Shown: piece after piece, positions 17,557 to 27,206 of the stretch | Layout of the letters: each line of letters begins with the position of its first letter | Position numbering within the stretch: position 1 is the stretch's first letter | From: Achromobacter sp. UMC46 | Lineage (GTDB): Bacteria > Pseudomonadota > Gammaproteobacteria > Burkholderiales > Burkholderiaceae_B | Direction: 5' to 3' | NCBI RefSeq assembly: GCF_014170335.1 | Contig: NZ_LZZS01000034.1 | Coordinates: 95,123-159,122 of the forward strand | DNA length: 64,000 nt | Program-made: the position numbers and the translations under genes | Notes under the pieces: generated by a model | The model's database searches: none | What the model saw: only the letters and a program-made list of their open reading frames with translations | Told to the model about the DNA's origin: nothing

Positions 17557-18465
17557 CTATCCGCCCCGGGCGGGTTTGCCTCGTGTCGCCGCCCAGCACA
17601 ACAATGAACCGGCGGTGACCATCGCCACGCCTTGCCAGAATGGCGGGGTCAGGCGGGTCGACAGCCATACGGCCGCGAAGAAGGTGGACAGCACGGGGGT
17701 GAAATAGGACGCCGTGGCCAATAAGGTCAGGTTGCCTTTCAGTATTCCCACGTTCCACAATGCATAGCCGGCCGCCATCGCACCGCCGGTGACGCACAGT
17801 TCGAATGTGGCGGATCCGGTAAATGCCAGCGCCGGCTCGGCGCTGAAGCAATACTTGATCCACAATGCCGCCGCCGTCAGCATGAAAAACAGCGCGACGC
17901 CATTCTTGCCGTCGGCGTACCGCTTTGTCACGTTGCAATAGACGGCCCAGATAATGGCGCCACTGAATGCCAATCCATAACTCAGGGGGTTGCTCGATAC
18001 ATTGGCCAGGGTGCGTTCCCAAGACAGTCCGCCTGATCCGCCCACGACCCAGACGATGCCGCATACCGACAGCAGAATTCCCGGCACGACCCACGCGTTG
18101 GCCCGCTGGCCATTGATGACGATCGCCAGCACCACAGTCAGGCACGGCCAGAGATAGTTGACGATGCCAAGCTCGATGGCCTGCCCGCGGTCAAGCGCGA
18201 ACCCCAAGGACAGCGACAGGCAGATCTCGTAGGCGACGAACAGCAGACTGCCCACGACAAGATAGCGCCGGGGAAAACTGCGCAATTTCGGAAAGCCCAG
18301 CAGACACACCAGAAAAACCGAACCCACCGTATAAATGAGCGCGGCGCCGCCGATGGCGCCGAAGCTCTCGCTGACGCTGCGAATCAGGCCGACCACCGTG
18401 CCCCATAGCAGGATCGCCAGCAAACCTAGGATAGTGGCCGTATTCCGGCCAAGGGAAATTTGCAT
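17557..18465 (-). CDS. yddG: YddG-type DMT exporter of aromatic amino acids
   Basis: This 302-residue, ten-helix inner-membrane exporter is clearly related along its whole length to E. coli YddG: VGLIRSVSESFGAIGGAA, FVAYEICLSLSLGFA, ELGIVNYLWPCLTV, and the terminal FWQGVAMVTAGSLLCWAATR. YddG exports aromatic amino acids and some other metabolites; the closest relatives in other genera are methyl viologen/aromatic exporters. It is a single gene on the minus strand. Confidence 0.9.
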   Translation of the reverse strand: MQISLGRNTATILGLLAILLWGTVVGLIRSVSESFGAIGGAALIYTVGSVFLVCLLGFPKLRSFPRRYLVVGSLLFVAYEICLSLSLGFALDRGQAIELGIVNYLWPCLTVVLAIVINGQRANAWVVPGILLSVCGIVWVVGGSGGLSWERTLANVSSNPLSYGLAFSGAIIWAVYCNVTKRYADGKNGVALFFMLTAAALWIKYCFSAEPALAFTGSATFELCVTGGAMAAGYALWNVGILKGNLTLLATASYFTPVLSTFFAAVWLSTRLTPPFWQGVAMVTAGSLLCWAATRGKPARGG

Positions 18466-18640
18466 TACCGTTCCGCTTGCTCTGCTGCATGCCGCATTGC
18501 CTGCAAGCCAGGCGCGGCGTCAGGCGGGCAAGTGTAGCGAATACCAGGCGTTAACGTAGTGATCGGCCGGCACGGGGGGAAATCCGTGCCAACAAGCGAC
18601 ATACCCACTGGAACAATGAACAAGAGGGAGTAGCATCCGC

Positions 18641-18889
18641 ATGGCCATTTCCATACGTAGATTGAGCGATGTGCTCGCCAGCACGGAGTCTGGCAGGCTT
18701 TATCGGATTGAAGTCTTCTTGCAAGCGGACGACCCGGGAACCATGGACCCGCCGCCGCCCACCACACGCTATATCCTCAGGACGTCGGAAGGGGAACACG
18801 TCATCGCCTTGGGCGACAAGCGGTATCGCCTGAAATCAGGGGAAGTGCTGACGGCCCTGGCGCCGCAACAGGCGCCTGCCCCGGCGTGA
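18641..18889 (+). CDS. Hypothetical protein, 82 residues
   Basis: This soluble protein has a polar N-terminal half, a Pro-rich loop (MDPPPPTTRY) and a beta-rich C-terminal part (YILRTSEGEHVIALGDKRYRL) that resembles small single-domain regulatory or binding proteins. It converges on the diguanylate cyclase gene with a 30-nt gap. No family recognised. Confidence 0.55.
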   Translation: MAISIRRLSDVLASTESGRLYRIEVFLQADDPGTMDPPPPTTRYILRTSEGEHVIALGDKRYRLKSGEVLTALAPQQAPAPA

Positions 18890-18919
18890 CGGGTTGAGCG
18901 CCTGGGAGCCGCTCCCGCC

Positions 18920-20494
18920 TCACAGATCGGATGCCACCCGCCGCTTGCCCTGCCCCTTGGCCTTGTACAGCGCCACATCGGCACGTTCCAGCAATTGCAG
19001 CATCGTGATGCCAGACTGCGGATAGATGGCGATGCCCACGCTGGCCGACACCGCGACGCGGATACCCGGATAGGGCAAGGACAGGCTCTCGACCAGCGCC
19101 TCGGCCACGATCTGGGCGTTTTCCTGGCCCACGCCCATCAGCAGCACCGCGAATTCGTCGCCGCCCAGGCGGGCCGCCACGTCGGATAGCCGGATCGCGC
19201 GAGCCATCCGGTCGGCGGCTTCCTTCAGCACGGTGTCGCCGGCGGCATGGCCATGCAGGTCGTTGACGGCTTTGAAGCCGTCCAGATCGATCGCAAGGAT
19301 GGCGAAGGACTCTCCGCTGCGCTGGGCCACCGCCAATTCGCGCAGGATCAGCTCGCCGAACAGCACCCGGTTGCACAAGCCCGTCAGCGGATCGTAGTGC
19401 GCCAGATGCTGGGCATGCGCCAACATCCGCGAGGCCTGCAACAACGCCGTGCCGACCTCTTGCGCCTCTTTCACGCGGGTCAGCGGCAATTCGACGGTGC
19501 GGCCCTCGCCCAGCGCCAGCGCCGGGCCGACCAGGCCCTGCACCGCCGAGGTCAGGCGGCTGGCCAGGCGCAAGGCCAGCCACAGCCCCAGGCCGAACGC
19601 GAACAAGGTGCCCAGCGCCAACCAGGCGATGGACCGGTATAGGTCCATCGTCAGCAGGGTCATGGGCGCGCCAGCCGCGACCGTCCAGCCCGACACTGCC
19701 GACCGGCTGAACGCGGTGTAGACCGGCGTGCCTTCCTTCGTGGTGCTTTCCAGCGCGCCCTCGCTTTCCTGCTGCACGGCTTGGGCCAACGTGGGAACCG
19801 CCTTCTGCCCCACGAACTTCTCGGCGTCGCGGGTGCGGGCGACAATGGTCCCCGAGTTGTCCAGCACGGCCGCCACCCAGCCGTCGGGAAGTGCCCGGCG
19901 GCCCAATGCGTTGCCGATGCGGCTGGGCGAAAGACCCACGTTCAGGCTGTAGACGACCGCGTCGCCGCGCACCACCGGCACGCCCAGCGCAATCGTCGGT
20001 TTTTGGCTGACGCCGCCCGTGAACAGCCGGCTCAGCACGGGTGAGCGCGTCTCGAATACCCGGTTCAAGTCCTGCATCGCACCGCTAAGCGGCAAGGTCG
20101 TGCCGTACGGCACCAGCGTGTTGATGATCTGCTTGCCCTCACGGTCGGTCAGGACATAGCTGTCCACGATCTGGAACCGCAGCGATTCCCGCGCGCGCTG
20201 ATGGAAACCCGCCAGGTCGCCGCTGATCAGATCCGGCGAGGACGCCAGCATCTGCACGCCCGCTTCGACGCCTGTCAACTCGCGGTCAAGGATGGCGGTC
20301 AGGTTGCGGGCCAGGAAAATCGTGTCGCGGAAGATGCGTTCTTTCTGGATGGCGTAGCTTTCATACACCGCTATCGACGCCACGATAAGGGCCGGTGAAA
20401 TACAGGTGAAAACGAGCACCAGCAAACCGGTCCTCATCGAGTACCGGTGCTTCGGACGAGTCCTCGCGCCAGCCAGGCTTTCGCCGTCAGCCAT
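18920..20494 (-). CDS. Diguanylate cyclase with periplasmic Cache sensor
   Basis: This membrane sensor of about 524 residues makes cyclic di-GMP. The order is an N-terminal transmembrane helix (about 18-40), a double-Cache periplasmic domain to about residue 280, a second membrane helix (SIAWLALGTLFAFGLGLWLAL), a HAMP-like linker and a GGDEF domain. The active-site GGDEF is intact (about residues 444-448). RLSD, five residues before it, is a complete RxxD inhibitory site, so product feedback is expected. The start at 20494 follows AGAGGGATGGGCG; 69 upstream in-frame codons are low-complexity and unlikely. No EAL domain. Confidence 0.9.
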   Translation of the reverse strand: MADGESLAGARTRPKHRYSMRTGLLVLVFTCISPALIVASIAVYESYAIQKERIFRDTIFLARNLTAILDRELTGVEAGVQMLASSPDLISGDLAGFHQRARESLRFQIVDSYVLTDREGKQIINTLVPYGTTLPLSGAMQDLNRVFETRSPVLSRLFTGGVSQKPTIALGVPVVRGDAVVYSLNVGLSPSRIGNALGRRALPDGWVAAVLDNSGTIVARTRDAEKFVGQKAVPTLAQAVQQESEGALESTTKEGTPVYTAFSRSAVSGWTVAAGAPMTLLTMDLYRSIAWLALGTLFAFGLGLWLALRLASRLTSAVQGLVGPALALGEGRTVELPLTRVKEAQEVGTALLQASRMLAHAQHLAHYDPLTGLCNRVLFGELILRELAVAQRSGESFAILAIDLDGFKAVNDLHGHAAGDTVLKEAADRMARAIRLSDVAARLGGDEFAVLLMGVGQENAQIVAEALVESLSLPYPGIRVAVSASVGIAIYPQSGITMLQLLERADVALYKAKGQGKRRVASDL

Positions 20495-20860
20495 CGCCCA
20501 TCCCTCTTGTTCCCATGCGCCTCCCCCATGTCGTCCACGGCGCTGCCGCGCCTTCTGGCGACGTGCACCGCGTCCCCAATTTACTCCGAAATTTTCGGGC
20601 AGGCGACGACTTCCTGACACATGGATACGCCTGGTCATCCTTGTATGGTGTAGGTGCGCCCTCTGCAGTGGGGAGGGCGCTGGGGTATGGGACGTCGTCA
20701 TCCATCAGCCGGTAGGCGCCGGACTGCCACAACGAGAGCATCCCACCCCGCCTCACAGCGTCGATAAGGAATCTAGCGGCCAGGACCGCCGATTGATCGC
20801 AAGGTAACGCCCGAGGCGAGGCTACCCCAGCGGACTTAACGTATCGCAGGGAGAGCAATC
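20495..20860. other. Gap between the cyclase and the IS110 transposase
   Basis: These 366 bases hold the upstream region of the diguanylate cyclase and, to the right, the non-coding left flank of the IS110 element. I could not fix the left IS boundary. The part from about 20690 has several short complementary stretches (for example CCGG-TAGGCG-CCGG near 20709) and may encode the element's bridge RNA. Confidence 0.4.
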
Positions 20861-21840
20861 ATGCAAACATCAGGCTGTTTTATTGGGGTCGATGTCGGTA
20901 AATTTGAGCTGCAAGTTGCCGGTCATGAAGGAGGGATTGTGGCGGGCGTGCTGCCCAACAATCGTTCCAGTATCGTCGGTTGGCTCAAGCGTTTGCCCGC
21001 CGGCAGCGTGATCGCGATGGAGGCGACTGGGGGCTACCAGGAGTTATTGGCCCGCACGGCGCACGACCAGGGATTTGAGGTTTACGTCCTGAACCCTACC
21101 CATGTGCATCATTACGCCATCTCGTTGGGCAACCGGGGCAAGACCGATCGTCTGGATGCCAAGGTTATTGCGCAGTACATCGCACAGCGGCGTACAAAAC
21201 TACACCGTTATGAGCCAATATCGCCAGAGCTGCAACAGGCCAAGTCGCTCCAGGCGCTTCGGTCAACGGTGGTGCGCGTAGGCACGTCGTTGAGGCTGTC
21301 CGCGCAGCGCCATGGTTGCGCCAGCAGCCATCAGAAGAAGGCCCTGGCAAGCCTGAACTTGTGGGCCGAACAGCTTGAGCGGGAGTTGATCGCCACGATC
21401 AAGGCCGACAGTGAGTGGGCCAAGACCTACGGCCTGCTGACTAGCATCTGCGGCATCGGCCCGATCAATGGCGCGGCCCTGACGACCTTGTTCAACCGGG
21501 TCCACTTCGCCAGCAGCGATGCAGCGGTGGCCTTCTGCGGGCTGGACCCCAGGCCGAACGAGTCCGGTAGAAAGACGGGCCGGCGGCGCTTGAGCAAACA
21601 GGGAGACAAGGCAGCCAGGACCTTGCTCTACAACGCGGCCAGTTCGGCAGCGCGTTCGATCTACTTCAAGGATTACTACGCCATGCTCCGGGCACGCGGC
21701 CTGGCTTCGACGGCAGCCTTGGTGGTGATTGCGCGCAAACTCTTGCGCATCGCCTACGGGGTCTGGCGCACTGGTCAGCCCTTCGATCCTGGGAAATTGC
21801 GGCCGGTTATGGGTTGACCCAAACCATAGAATCTCGTTGA
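20690..21840 (+). mobile_element. IS110-family insertion sequence (boundaries approximate)
   Basis: The element is recognised by its transposase and a non-coding flank on the left of 150 or more bases, as is usual for the IS110 group. These elements lack conventional terminal inverted repeats and make no clear target duplication, so the ends cannot be set by eye. It lies between a diguanylate cyclase gene and a DUF4153 gene and disrupts neither. Confidence 0.7.
20861..21817 (+). CDS. IS110-family transposase (DEDD recombinase)
   Basis: This 318-residue transposase has an N-terminal RuvC-like DEDD domain: GVDVGK with Asp10, AMEATGGY with its Glu, and TDRLDAKVIAQY with two aspartates. The C-terminal IS116/IS110/IS902 domain includes LLTSICGIGPINGAALTTL and the serine-containing KQGDKAARTLLYNAA. 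The length is normal and the frame intact, so it may be active. GGGAGAGCAATC precedes the ATG. Codon use is less GC-biased than its neighbours, consistent with transfer. Confidence 0.93.
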   Translation: MQTSGCFIGVDVGKFELQVAGHEGGIVAGVLPNNRSSIVGWLKRLPAGSVIAMEATGGYQELLARTAHDQGFEVYVLNPTHVHHYAISLGNRGKTDRLDAKVIAQYIAQRRTKLHRYEPISPELQQAKSLQALRSTVVRVGTSLRLSAQRHGCASSHQKKALASLNLWAEQLERELIATIKADSEWAKTYGLLTSICGIGPINGAALTTLFNRVHFASSDAAVAFCGLDPRPNESGRKTGRRRLSKQGDKAARTLLYNAASSAARSIYFKDYYAMLRARGLASTAALVVIARKLLRIAYGVWRTGQPFDPGKLRPVMG

Positions 21841-21864
21841 CGGCGGGTTGCTACTATCGCCGCC

Positions 21865-23727
21865 ATGCAGAAACCGTCCCCCCAACCCTCCGCCCCCGCC
21901 ACGCTGGGCGCGTCCGACAAGACCGTGCTGATCTACGGCGCCATTGCGGCCCTGGCCGGCTTGATCCTCTATGCGTTAATGGCCGCCCGCGCCTGGCCCT
22001 GGGGCCATCCGTTCGTGTTGGCCTTCTGGCTGCAATGGGTGGCGCTGGCGCCGCTGGCCGGCGCGCTGCTGGCCGGCATGCGCGGCAGCCGGCGCTGGCT
22101 CGCCGCGCTGGCGGCATACGGGCTGATCCTGCCCGCCATGATGGCCTACGGCCTGACGTCCGCGAACGGTTCGCTACCCAACGAACCAGGCGGTTGGCCG
22201 CAAGGCAATGACCTGGCCCTGGCGCTGTTGCTGACCGGCGCCGCGGGCTTCATTCTCCTGCCGCTGATCCAGGCGCTGGATGCCCGCAAGCCCCAGTGGG
22301 GCTACCCCGCCGTGTTCCGCGCAGCGTGGCGCAATGCGGTGCACCTGACGCTGGCCGCCTGCCTGGCCTCGGCGGTATGCCTGCTGCTGACCGCGGCGGG
22401 TGCGATGTTCACCATGATCGGCATCAAGGCCGTGCGCGTCCTCGTCGACAATGCGTACTTCCGGCTTGCCGTCTGGCCGATGGTGCTGGCCGCCTGCCTG
22501 GTGGGGGTGCGCCGCCGGCCGCAACTGACTGACACGCTACAGCGTTCCTGGTTGACGCTGAACGCCTGGCTGCTGCCGCTGGTCACGCTGGTGGGGCTGG
22601 CATTCACGCTGGCGCTGGCCGCCCGGATGGCGCTTGGCCTGCAAGCCGTCCAGCTTTCGGCCGGCGCGCTGATCGCGTTCTCGCTTGCGTGGATCAAGCT
22701 CATCAATGCCGCCTGGCAAGACAGCCCCGAAGCCGCCCCTTTCGGGCCGCGGTTGCGCATGCTGCTGCGCGCGGCGATGGTGTGCCTGTTGCCGCTGGCC
22801 GCGGTGGCCCTGTACGGTGCCGTTGTCCGCGTCGAGCAATATGGCTGGACGGTCCTGCGGGTTTGGGGAGTCGTCAGCAGCATGGTGCTGATGCTGTACG
22901 GCGCGGGCTACGCCTGGGCCGCGCTGCGCCCCAAGCACGACTACCTTGCGCTGGGCGCCACCAACCTGGTCGCGGCCTTCGCCTCGCTGGGGCTGCTGAT
23001 CGCGGTGAATACGCCGGTCGCCAACCCCCTGCGCCTGACGGCGGAAAGCCAGTTGCGGCGCCTGGTCGACGGACGCCTGGATCCGGAACGGTTCAGTTTT
23101 TACGCCATGGGCAGGGAATACGGCCACTGGGGCCGCGACGCCTTGCAGCAGCTGGCCGACGGCGCGGCCAGTGCGCGGGACCCGCGAATCGCCCTGGCCG
23201 CCGCCGAGGCCCTGAAGGGCAGCTACTTCGGCTGGAACGACGTCAAACCCGCCGCGCAAGAGACGCCGGCAGCCGGTCCCGCGCCTGTGGCCGCACCCGC
23301 TTTCGCCACCACCCCGGCAGGGCGCGCGATACCCGAATCGTGGTGGAATGCGCTGCGCGCATCCTCTCCCAGCCAGGCGGCGACGTGCGCAACCCCCGCC
23401 GCCCCGGCCACACCGGACGCAACAGCCAGCCTGCCTTGCCGGCTGATCTTCGCCGACCTGACGGGCGACGGCCAGGACGAGATCGTCCTGTACGTCGCGC
23501 CGCGCAGCAATGCGTCCAGCACGGGGGAGCTGTTGATCGCCTATGCCTCGGACGGGCAAGCGTGGAGCCAACTCGGCTGGCTGCGGCCAGAGAGCTTCGA
23601 GCAGCCCATGGAAGACGCGACCGGTGTCGTGGATATCCGGCAGGCGCTGGAACAAGGGCTGGTCCGCACCCAGCCGCGGCCGGAACGCGATCTGATGATC
23701 GGCGACAACCTGCTGCGGTTGCGCTGA
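21865..23727 (+). CDS. DUF4153-domain integral membrane protein
   Basis: This 620-residue protein has about twelve hydrophobic segments through residue 400 and a soluble C-terminal third. It carries the DUF4153 layout (LTLAACLASAVCLLLTAAG, MVLMLYGAGYAWAALRPKHDY). The C-terminal part includes a Pro/Ala-rich linker and DLTGDGQDEIVLYVAP, which resembles an FG-GAP/VCBS calcium-loop motif. It starts 47 nt after the transposase stop, so its native promoter may have been displaced by the IS. Function unknown. Confidence 0.8.
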   Translation: MQKPSPQPSAPATLGASDKTVLIYGAIAALAGLILYALMAARAWPWGHPFVLAFWLQWVALAPLAGALLAGMRGSRRWLAALAAYGLILPAMMAYGLTSANGSLPNEPGGWPQGNDLALALLLTGAAGFILLPLIQALDARKPQWGYPAVFRAAWRNAVHLTLAACLASAVCLLLTAAGAMFTMIGIKAVRVLVDNAYFRLAVWPMVLAACLVGVRRRPQLTDTLQRSWLTLNAWLLPLVTLVGLAFTLALAARMALGLQAVQLSAGALIAFSLAWIKLINAAWQDSPEAAPFGPRLRMLLRAAMVCLLPLAAVALYGAVVRVEQYGWTVLRVWGVVSSMVLMLYGAGYAWAALRPKHDYLALGATNLVAAFASLGLLIAVNTPVANPLRLTAESQLRRLVDGRLDPERFSFYAMGREYGHWGRDALQQLADGAASARDPRIALAAAEALKGSYFGWNDVKPAAQETPAAGPAPVAAPAFATTPAGRAIPESWWNALRASSPSQAATCATPAAPATPDATASLPCRLIFADLTGDGQDEIVLYVAPRSNASSTGELLIAYASDGQAWSQLGWLRPESFEQPMEDATGVVDIRQALEQGLVRTQPRPERDLMIGDNLLRLR

Positions 23728-23728
23728 G

Positions 23729-23950
23729 TTAGCGCGCTTCCAGGTCAGGGGTGCCCGAGAACTGGCTCTTCAACAGCGTCAGCGCACCCTTCTCCGCCAT
23801 TCCCTCGTTGGGAAATACGTGTTTGGTGTCTTCCAGCACCGGAAATCCCAAGATGCGGACCCGGACGTGAAAGCCTTCGGGGGTTTCGGCGAACTCGATA
23901 TCGAAGTTGCGCTCTTCGATCCAGCCCGATCGATGCAGTTTCCATTCCAT
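23729..23950 (-). CDS. Hypothetical protein, 73 residues
   Basis: The start at 23950 has AGGAG about 11 nt upstream. The product is a small soluble protein (MEWKLHRSGWIEERNFDIEF at the N-terminus) with alternating charged beta strands. It converges with the DUF4153 gene, the two ends almost touching. No family recognised. Confidence 0.6.
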   Translation of the reverse strand: MEWKLHRSGWIEERNFDIEFAETPEGFHVRVRILGFPVLEDTKHVFPNEGMAEKGALTLLKSQFSGTPDLEAR

Positions 23951-24080
23951 ATGCAACACGCTCCTGATTGGCGAAGTCGACACGCACAGCCGGCCGGAAA
24001 GGCGCGGCGCTGCTACACCATACACCCGGCGCGCCGCGCGCGGATGACTTGCCGCCACCCCGGCGCGACGCCCGTTCGCC

Positions 24081-25172
24081 TTATTCCGCGGGAGGCGTCC
24101 CGTCTTGCGCCTTGGCCCGCAGTTCTTCGGACGCAGGGGAAAACAGATCCCAGCAGGCCATGAACAACGCGGCGATCAGCGGACCGATCACAAAGCCGTT
24201 CAGGCCGAACAGGGCCATGCCGCCCAGCGTCGAGATCAGCACCACGTAATCAGGCATCTTGGTGTCCTTGCCCACCAGGATCGGGCGCAGCACGTTGTCC
24301 ACCATGCCGATGACCAGGATCCCGAACGCGATCAGCACCGCGCCCTTGACCACCGCGCCCGTCAGCAGGAAGTAGATGGCGACCGGCGCCCAGATCAGGC
24401 CGGCGCCAATCGCCGGCAGCAGCGACAGGAAGCCCATGATCACGCCCCACAGCAGCGCGCCCTGGATCGACAGGATCGAAAAGATGATCCCGCCCAGCGC
24501 GCCCTGCGCCGCCGCCACCGCGATGTTGCCCTTGACGGTGGCGCGCACGACGGTGGTGAACTTCTGGAACAGGTGCTGCTTGTGCGCGTTGCTCAGCGGC
24601 ATGGCGCGCTTCAGGCGCGCGGACAGTTGCGGCCCGTCGCGCAGCAGGAAGAACAGCAGGTACAGCATGATGCCGAAGCTGATCACGAACTGGAACGTGT
24701 CCTGCCCGATGTTCAGCGCCTGGGTCGCCAGGAACTGGCTGGCCTGCATCGCGCCTGCGCTGAGCTTCTGCTGCAGGCTGGGGATATCGGCCAGGTCGAA
24801 GCGCGCCAGCAGGTCATGCACCGACGGCGGCAACGCAGCCATCGCCTGCTGGAAATAAGCGCCGAAGTTCAGCTCGCCTGATTTGATGCTCTGATACAGG
24901 CTCGCGCCTTCGTTCACCAGCGAGCCGCTGATGGCGACCAGCGGCAGGATGACCAGCAGCAGGACCAGCAGCAAGGTGATCAGCGCGCCAAGGTTGCGCC
25001 GCCCGCCGATGCGTGCGACCAGCCGGCGCTGCAGCGGAGCGAAGATGATGGCAAGGATGGCGCCCCAGAAAACGGCGCCGTAGAAGGGCCACAGTAGCCA
25101 GCCGAACGCGATGGTGACCACCACGAGCAGGAGCAGAAAGGTTCTGTAGTGCAAGCTGGATGATTGGCTCAT
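24081..25172 (-). CDS. AI-2E family transporter (PerM/YdiK-like)
   Basis: This 363-residue protein with about eight membrane segments belongs to the AI-2E (UPF0118) permease family. Characteristic parts are YGAVFWGAILAIIFAPLQRRL near the N-terminus, the pore region ATVKGNIAVAAAQGALGG and the C-terminal LISTLGGMALFGLNGFVIGPLIAALF. Members export diverse compounds or ions; autoinducer-2 export is only one proposed role. The start at 25172 follows GGAACGGAAT. Confidence 0.87.
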   Translation of the reverse strand: MSQSSSLHYRTFLLLLVVVTIAFGWLLWPFYGAVFWGAILAIIFAPLQRRLVARIGGRRNLGALITLLLVLLLVILPLVAISGSLVNEGASLYQSIKSGELNFGAYFQQAMAALPPSVHDLLARFDLADIPSLQQKLSAGAMQASQFLATQALNIGQDTFQFVISFGIMLYLLFFLLRDGPQLSARLKRAMPLSNAHKQHLFQKFTTVVRATVKGNIAVAAAQGALGGIIFSILSIQGALLWGVIMGFLSLLPAIGAGLIWAPVAIYFLLTGAVVKGAVLIAFGILVIGMVDNVLRPILVGKDTKMPDYVVLISTLGGMALFGLNGFVIGPLIAALFMACWDLFSPASEELRAKAQDGTPPAE

Positions 25173-25239
25173 ATTCCGTTCCAGGCACGGCGTACGCCGC
25201 GAGACCCGTATTGTACAAAGCCCCCGCCTCACGGCGGGT

Positions 25240-25944
25240 TCAGGCCCCGAGCCCCACGGCCAGCAGAATGGTCTGGCGCGCTTGCGCCAGTCCGTCCGAC
25301 TGCGCGTTCAGTCCCTGCAAGCGCAGATTCAGTTCCTGCTGGAGCGTCAGCGTCGCCACGCGCGCCTGGCCATCCACCAGCATGATGTCCGCGGCGTTGG
25401 CGGCCACGAAATCCGCCACGCCCACGGCGTCGCGCGCCACGGAATCCATCCGGGTCGCCGCCTGCATCAATTCGGCGGCGGGCGCCGTCACGGCTTCGTC
25501 GTAGACGCCGCCATAGACCGGCGCCAAATCGGGAGGCAACGTCATCGCGGCCCGCGCGCGGTCGGCCTTGGCGCGTGCGTCATGGAGCTTGCCCGCGCTG
25601 TCCGCCAGCGTCTTGCGCGCGGTCTCGAAGGCGGCCTTGCGGCGGACGATCTCGTCCACCGAGCGGATCGTCTCCACCGCCAGCACCTCGCGCAACGGGG
25701 CGGCGGCCTCGGCCAACTCTTTCTGGAAGCCGGTGATGACCTCGTACGCATCGGCGTAATCGCCGATCGCGGCTTTCTCGGATCTATCGAGCGCGCCGAT
25801 CGGCAATAGCGCATCGTTGCTGACCCGCGCTTGCAGCAGCTGGATGAACGCCGCGCGTTCCTGGGGCTCTTTATTGACGCAGGCTGTCATGAGCAGCATC
25901 GAAGCCATCGCCAGGCCCGTCAGGCCGGTTCGCCACGGTGACAT
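25240..25944 (-). CDS. DUF3053-family lipoprotein
   Basis: The 234-residue precursor has a signal peptide ending in the lipobox LLMTAC (Cys at about residue 22). The mature part is almost wholly alpha-helical with many Ala, Asp and Gln, as in the DUF3053 (YiaF) family of envelope lipoproteins. GGAGGAC lies just before the ATG at 25944. It is about 70 nt upstream of the AI-2E gene on the same strand. Function unknown. Confidence 0.8.
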   Translation of the reverse strand: MSPWRTGLTGLAMASMLLMTACVNKEPQERAAFIQLLQARVSNDALLPIGALDRSEKAAIGDYADAYEVITGFQKELAEAAAPLREVLAVETIRSVDEIVRRKAAFETARKTLADSAGKLHDARAKADRARAAMTLPPDLAPVYGGVYDEAVTAPAAELMQAATRMDSVARDAVGVADFVAANAADIMLVDGQARVATLTLQQELNLRLQGLNAQSDGLAQARQTILLAVGLGA

Positions 25945-26125
25945 GCATGTCCTCCTTGCTGTCGGGGGGTTGATGTTCCGGAAGCCAAGACCCGGCGTTG
26001 ACGCCCGGCCGGCGCCCCTGGGCAGATTATCCCGAAGCGCCGTCCAGCCACCAACCATGGGCGGATTTTGTTGCGATCGAAGCGAGTTGACACAGGCCGA
26101 GCCGGACGCCGATCCGTTCCGGCCA

Positions 26126-26632
26126 TCATGCGCCCAACGGATGCGCCATCGCGCACCGCCGCGCGGCATCGAAGCCCGCGTCGGATTCCGCCCGCAGCCG
26201 CGCTTGCAGCAGCAAAGGAAGCGGCGGCGTCAGCTCGATGAAGCCCTGCCGGCGGTAGAACGGCGCATTCCATGGCAGCTCCCGGTCAGTGGTCAGCACC
26301 ACCGCCCCGTATCCGCCCGCGGCGCGTGCATGCGCCAGCACCGCCCGGATCAAGGCACGGCCCAGGCCCAGCCCCTGCCAGGGCAAGGCCACGGACATCT
26401 CGGCCAGAAACAAGTCGCCGCCCATCGGGCGCGCCAACGCGAATCCGCGCACCTCGGCGTCGAGTTGCGCGACCCAGAGCAGGCCCGCCGCCAGCGCCGC
26501 GGCCAGCTCGCCCGGGGGCAGCGGGTCGCCATCGGCGGCCCAAGCCACGGCGGTGCCGCGAAAGCGCGCCGCGGCGGAGCGCTCGATATCGGGCAGGCAA
26601 GCCAGGTCGGAAGGCAGGGCGAGTCGGATCAT
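26126..26632 (-). CDS. GNAT-family N-acetyltransferase
   Basis: This 168-residue protein contains the acetyl-CoA-binding segment VALPWQGLGLGRALIRAVLAHA (Q/R-x-x-G-x-G/A, about residues 80-101) and the closing APFYRRQGF motif. The N-terminal MIRLALPSDLACLPDIERSA is typical of this superfamily. The substrate is unknown. The start is the only ATG before the core, although the upstream ribosome-binding site is weak. Confidence 0.85.
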   Translation of the reverse strand: MIRLALPSDLACLPDIERSAAARFRGTAVAWAADGDPLPPGELAAALAAGLLWVAQLDAEVRGFALARPMGGDLFLAEMSVALPWQGLGLGRALIRAVLAHARAAGGYGAVVLTTDRELPWNAPFYRRQGFIELTPPLPLLLQARLRAESDAGFDAARRCAMAHPLGA

Positions 26633-26746
26633 GAGGGATGGAAGTATGCACCATGCCGGCGCATGGGCAGCCCCGCGCCCCCATCCCTTAAAATGCGAGA
26701 TCCGGCCATGCTATCGGCCGCCCGCAACACTGGCTTTGCCTTGACG

Positions 26747-27106
26747 ATGACCCAACACGCTCCTTCCGCCTCCTGGGGGTTCACCCAGCCCGATTGCCGC
26801 GGCGCGGCCGCCCTGCTGTTCTTCATGGACGATCTGGCGCGCGTCGTGAACCAATACTTGGGGCACGGCCAGTTGTCCGACGAAGCCCTTGCCGATGCCC
26901 AGAAGGCCGTCGACGCGCTGTTGCAGCGCTACGTCGAGATCGAAGCGGCGCCCGACGCGTTCAATGGCGAACGCATCGGCCTGGCGCTGGAAACCGAACG
27001 CCAACCGGACGGCACGATGGGCGCGCAAGTGGCGCTGCGGATGTCGCCGCGCCTGGAAGGCCTGATCATCGAGGCCCAGCGCCAGGCCCGCCCCGCCCAG
27101 CATTGA
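26747..27106 (+). CDS. Hypothetical protein, 119 residues
   Basis: This is a soluble, largely helical protein (DDLARVVNQYLGHGQLSDEALADAQKAVDALLQRYVEIEAAPDAF). An in-frame ATG at 26707 would add 13 residues. It is divergent from the GNAT gene. Codon use matches real genes in this window. No family recognised. Confidence 0.55.
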   Translation: MTQHAPSASWGFTQPDCRGAAALLFFMDDLARVVNQYLGHGQLSDEALADAQKAVDALLQRYVEIEAAPDAFNGERIGLALETERQPDGTMGAQVALRMSPRLEGLIIEAQRQARPAQH

Positions 27107-27143
27107 CAGCCCCGGGGCCTTCCGCCCCCCTTTCAAAAAAGAC

Positions 27144-27172
27144 TTGCAAAGCCCATTGACTTACGATAATAT
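27144..27172 (+). promoter_or_regulatory. Candidate sigma70 promoter
   Basis: TTGCAA and TAATAT are separated by 17 bases, with the inverted repeat 27207-27227 just downstream where an operator or early hairpin would lie. Confidence 0.5.
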
Positions 27173-27206
27173 CGTTGGTTGAGGTGCTTTAACACGCCCA
27201 GGATTC

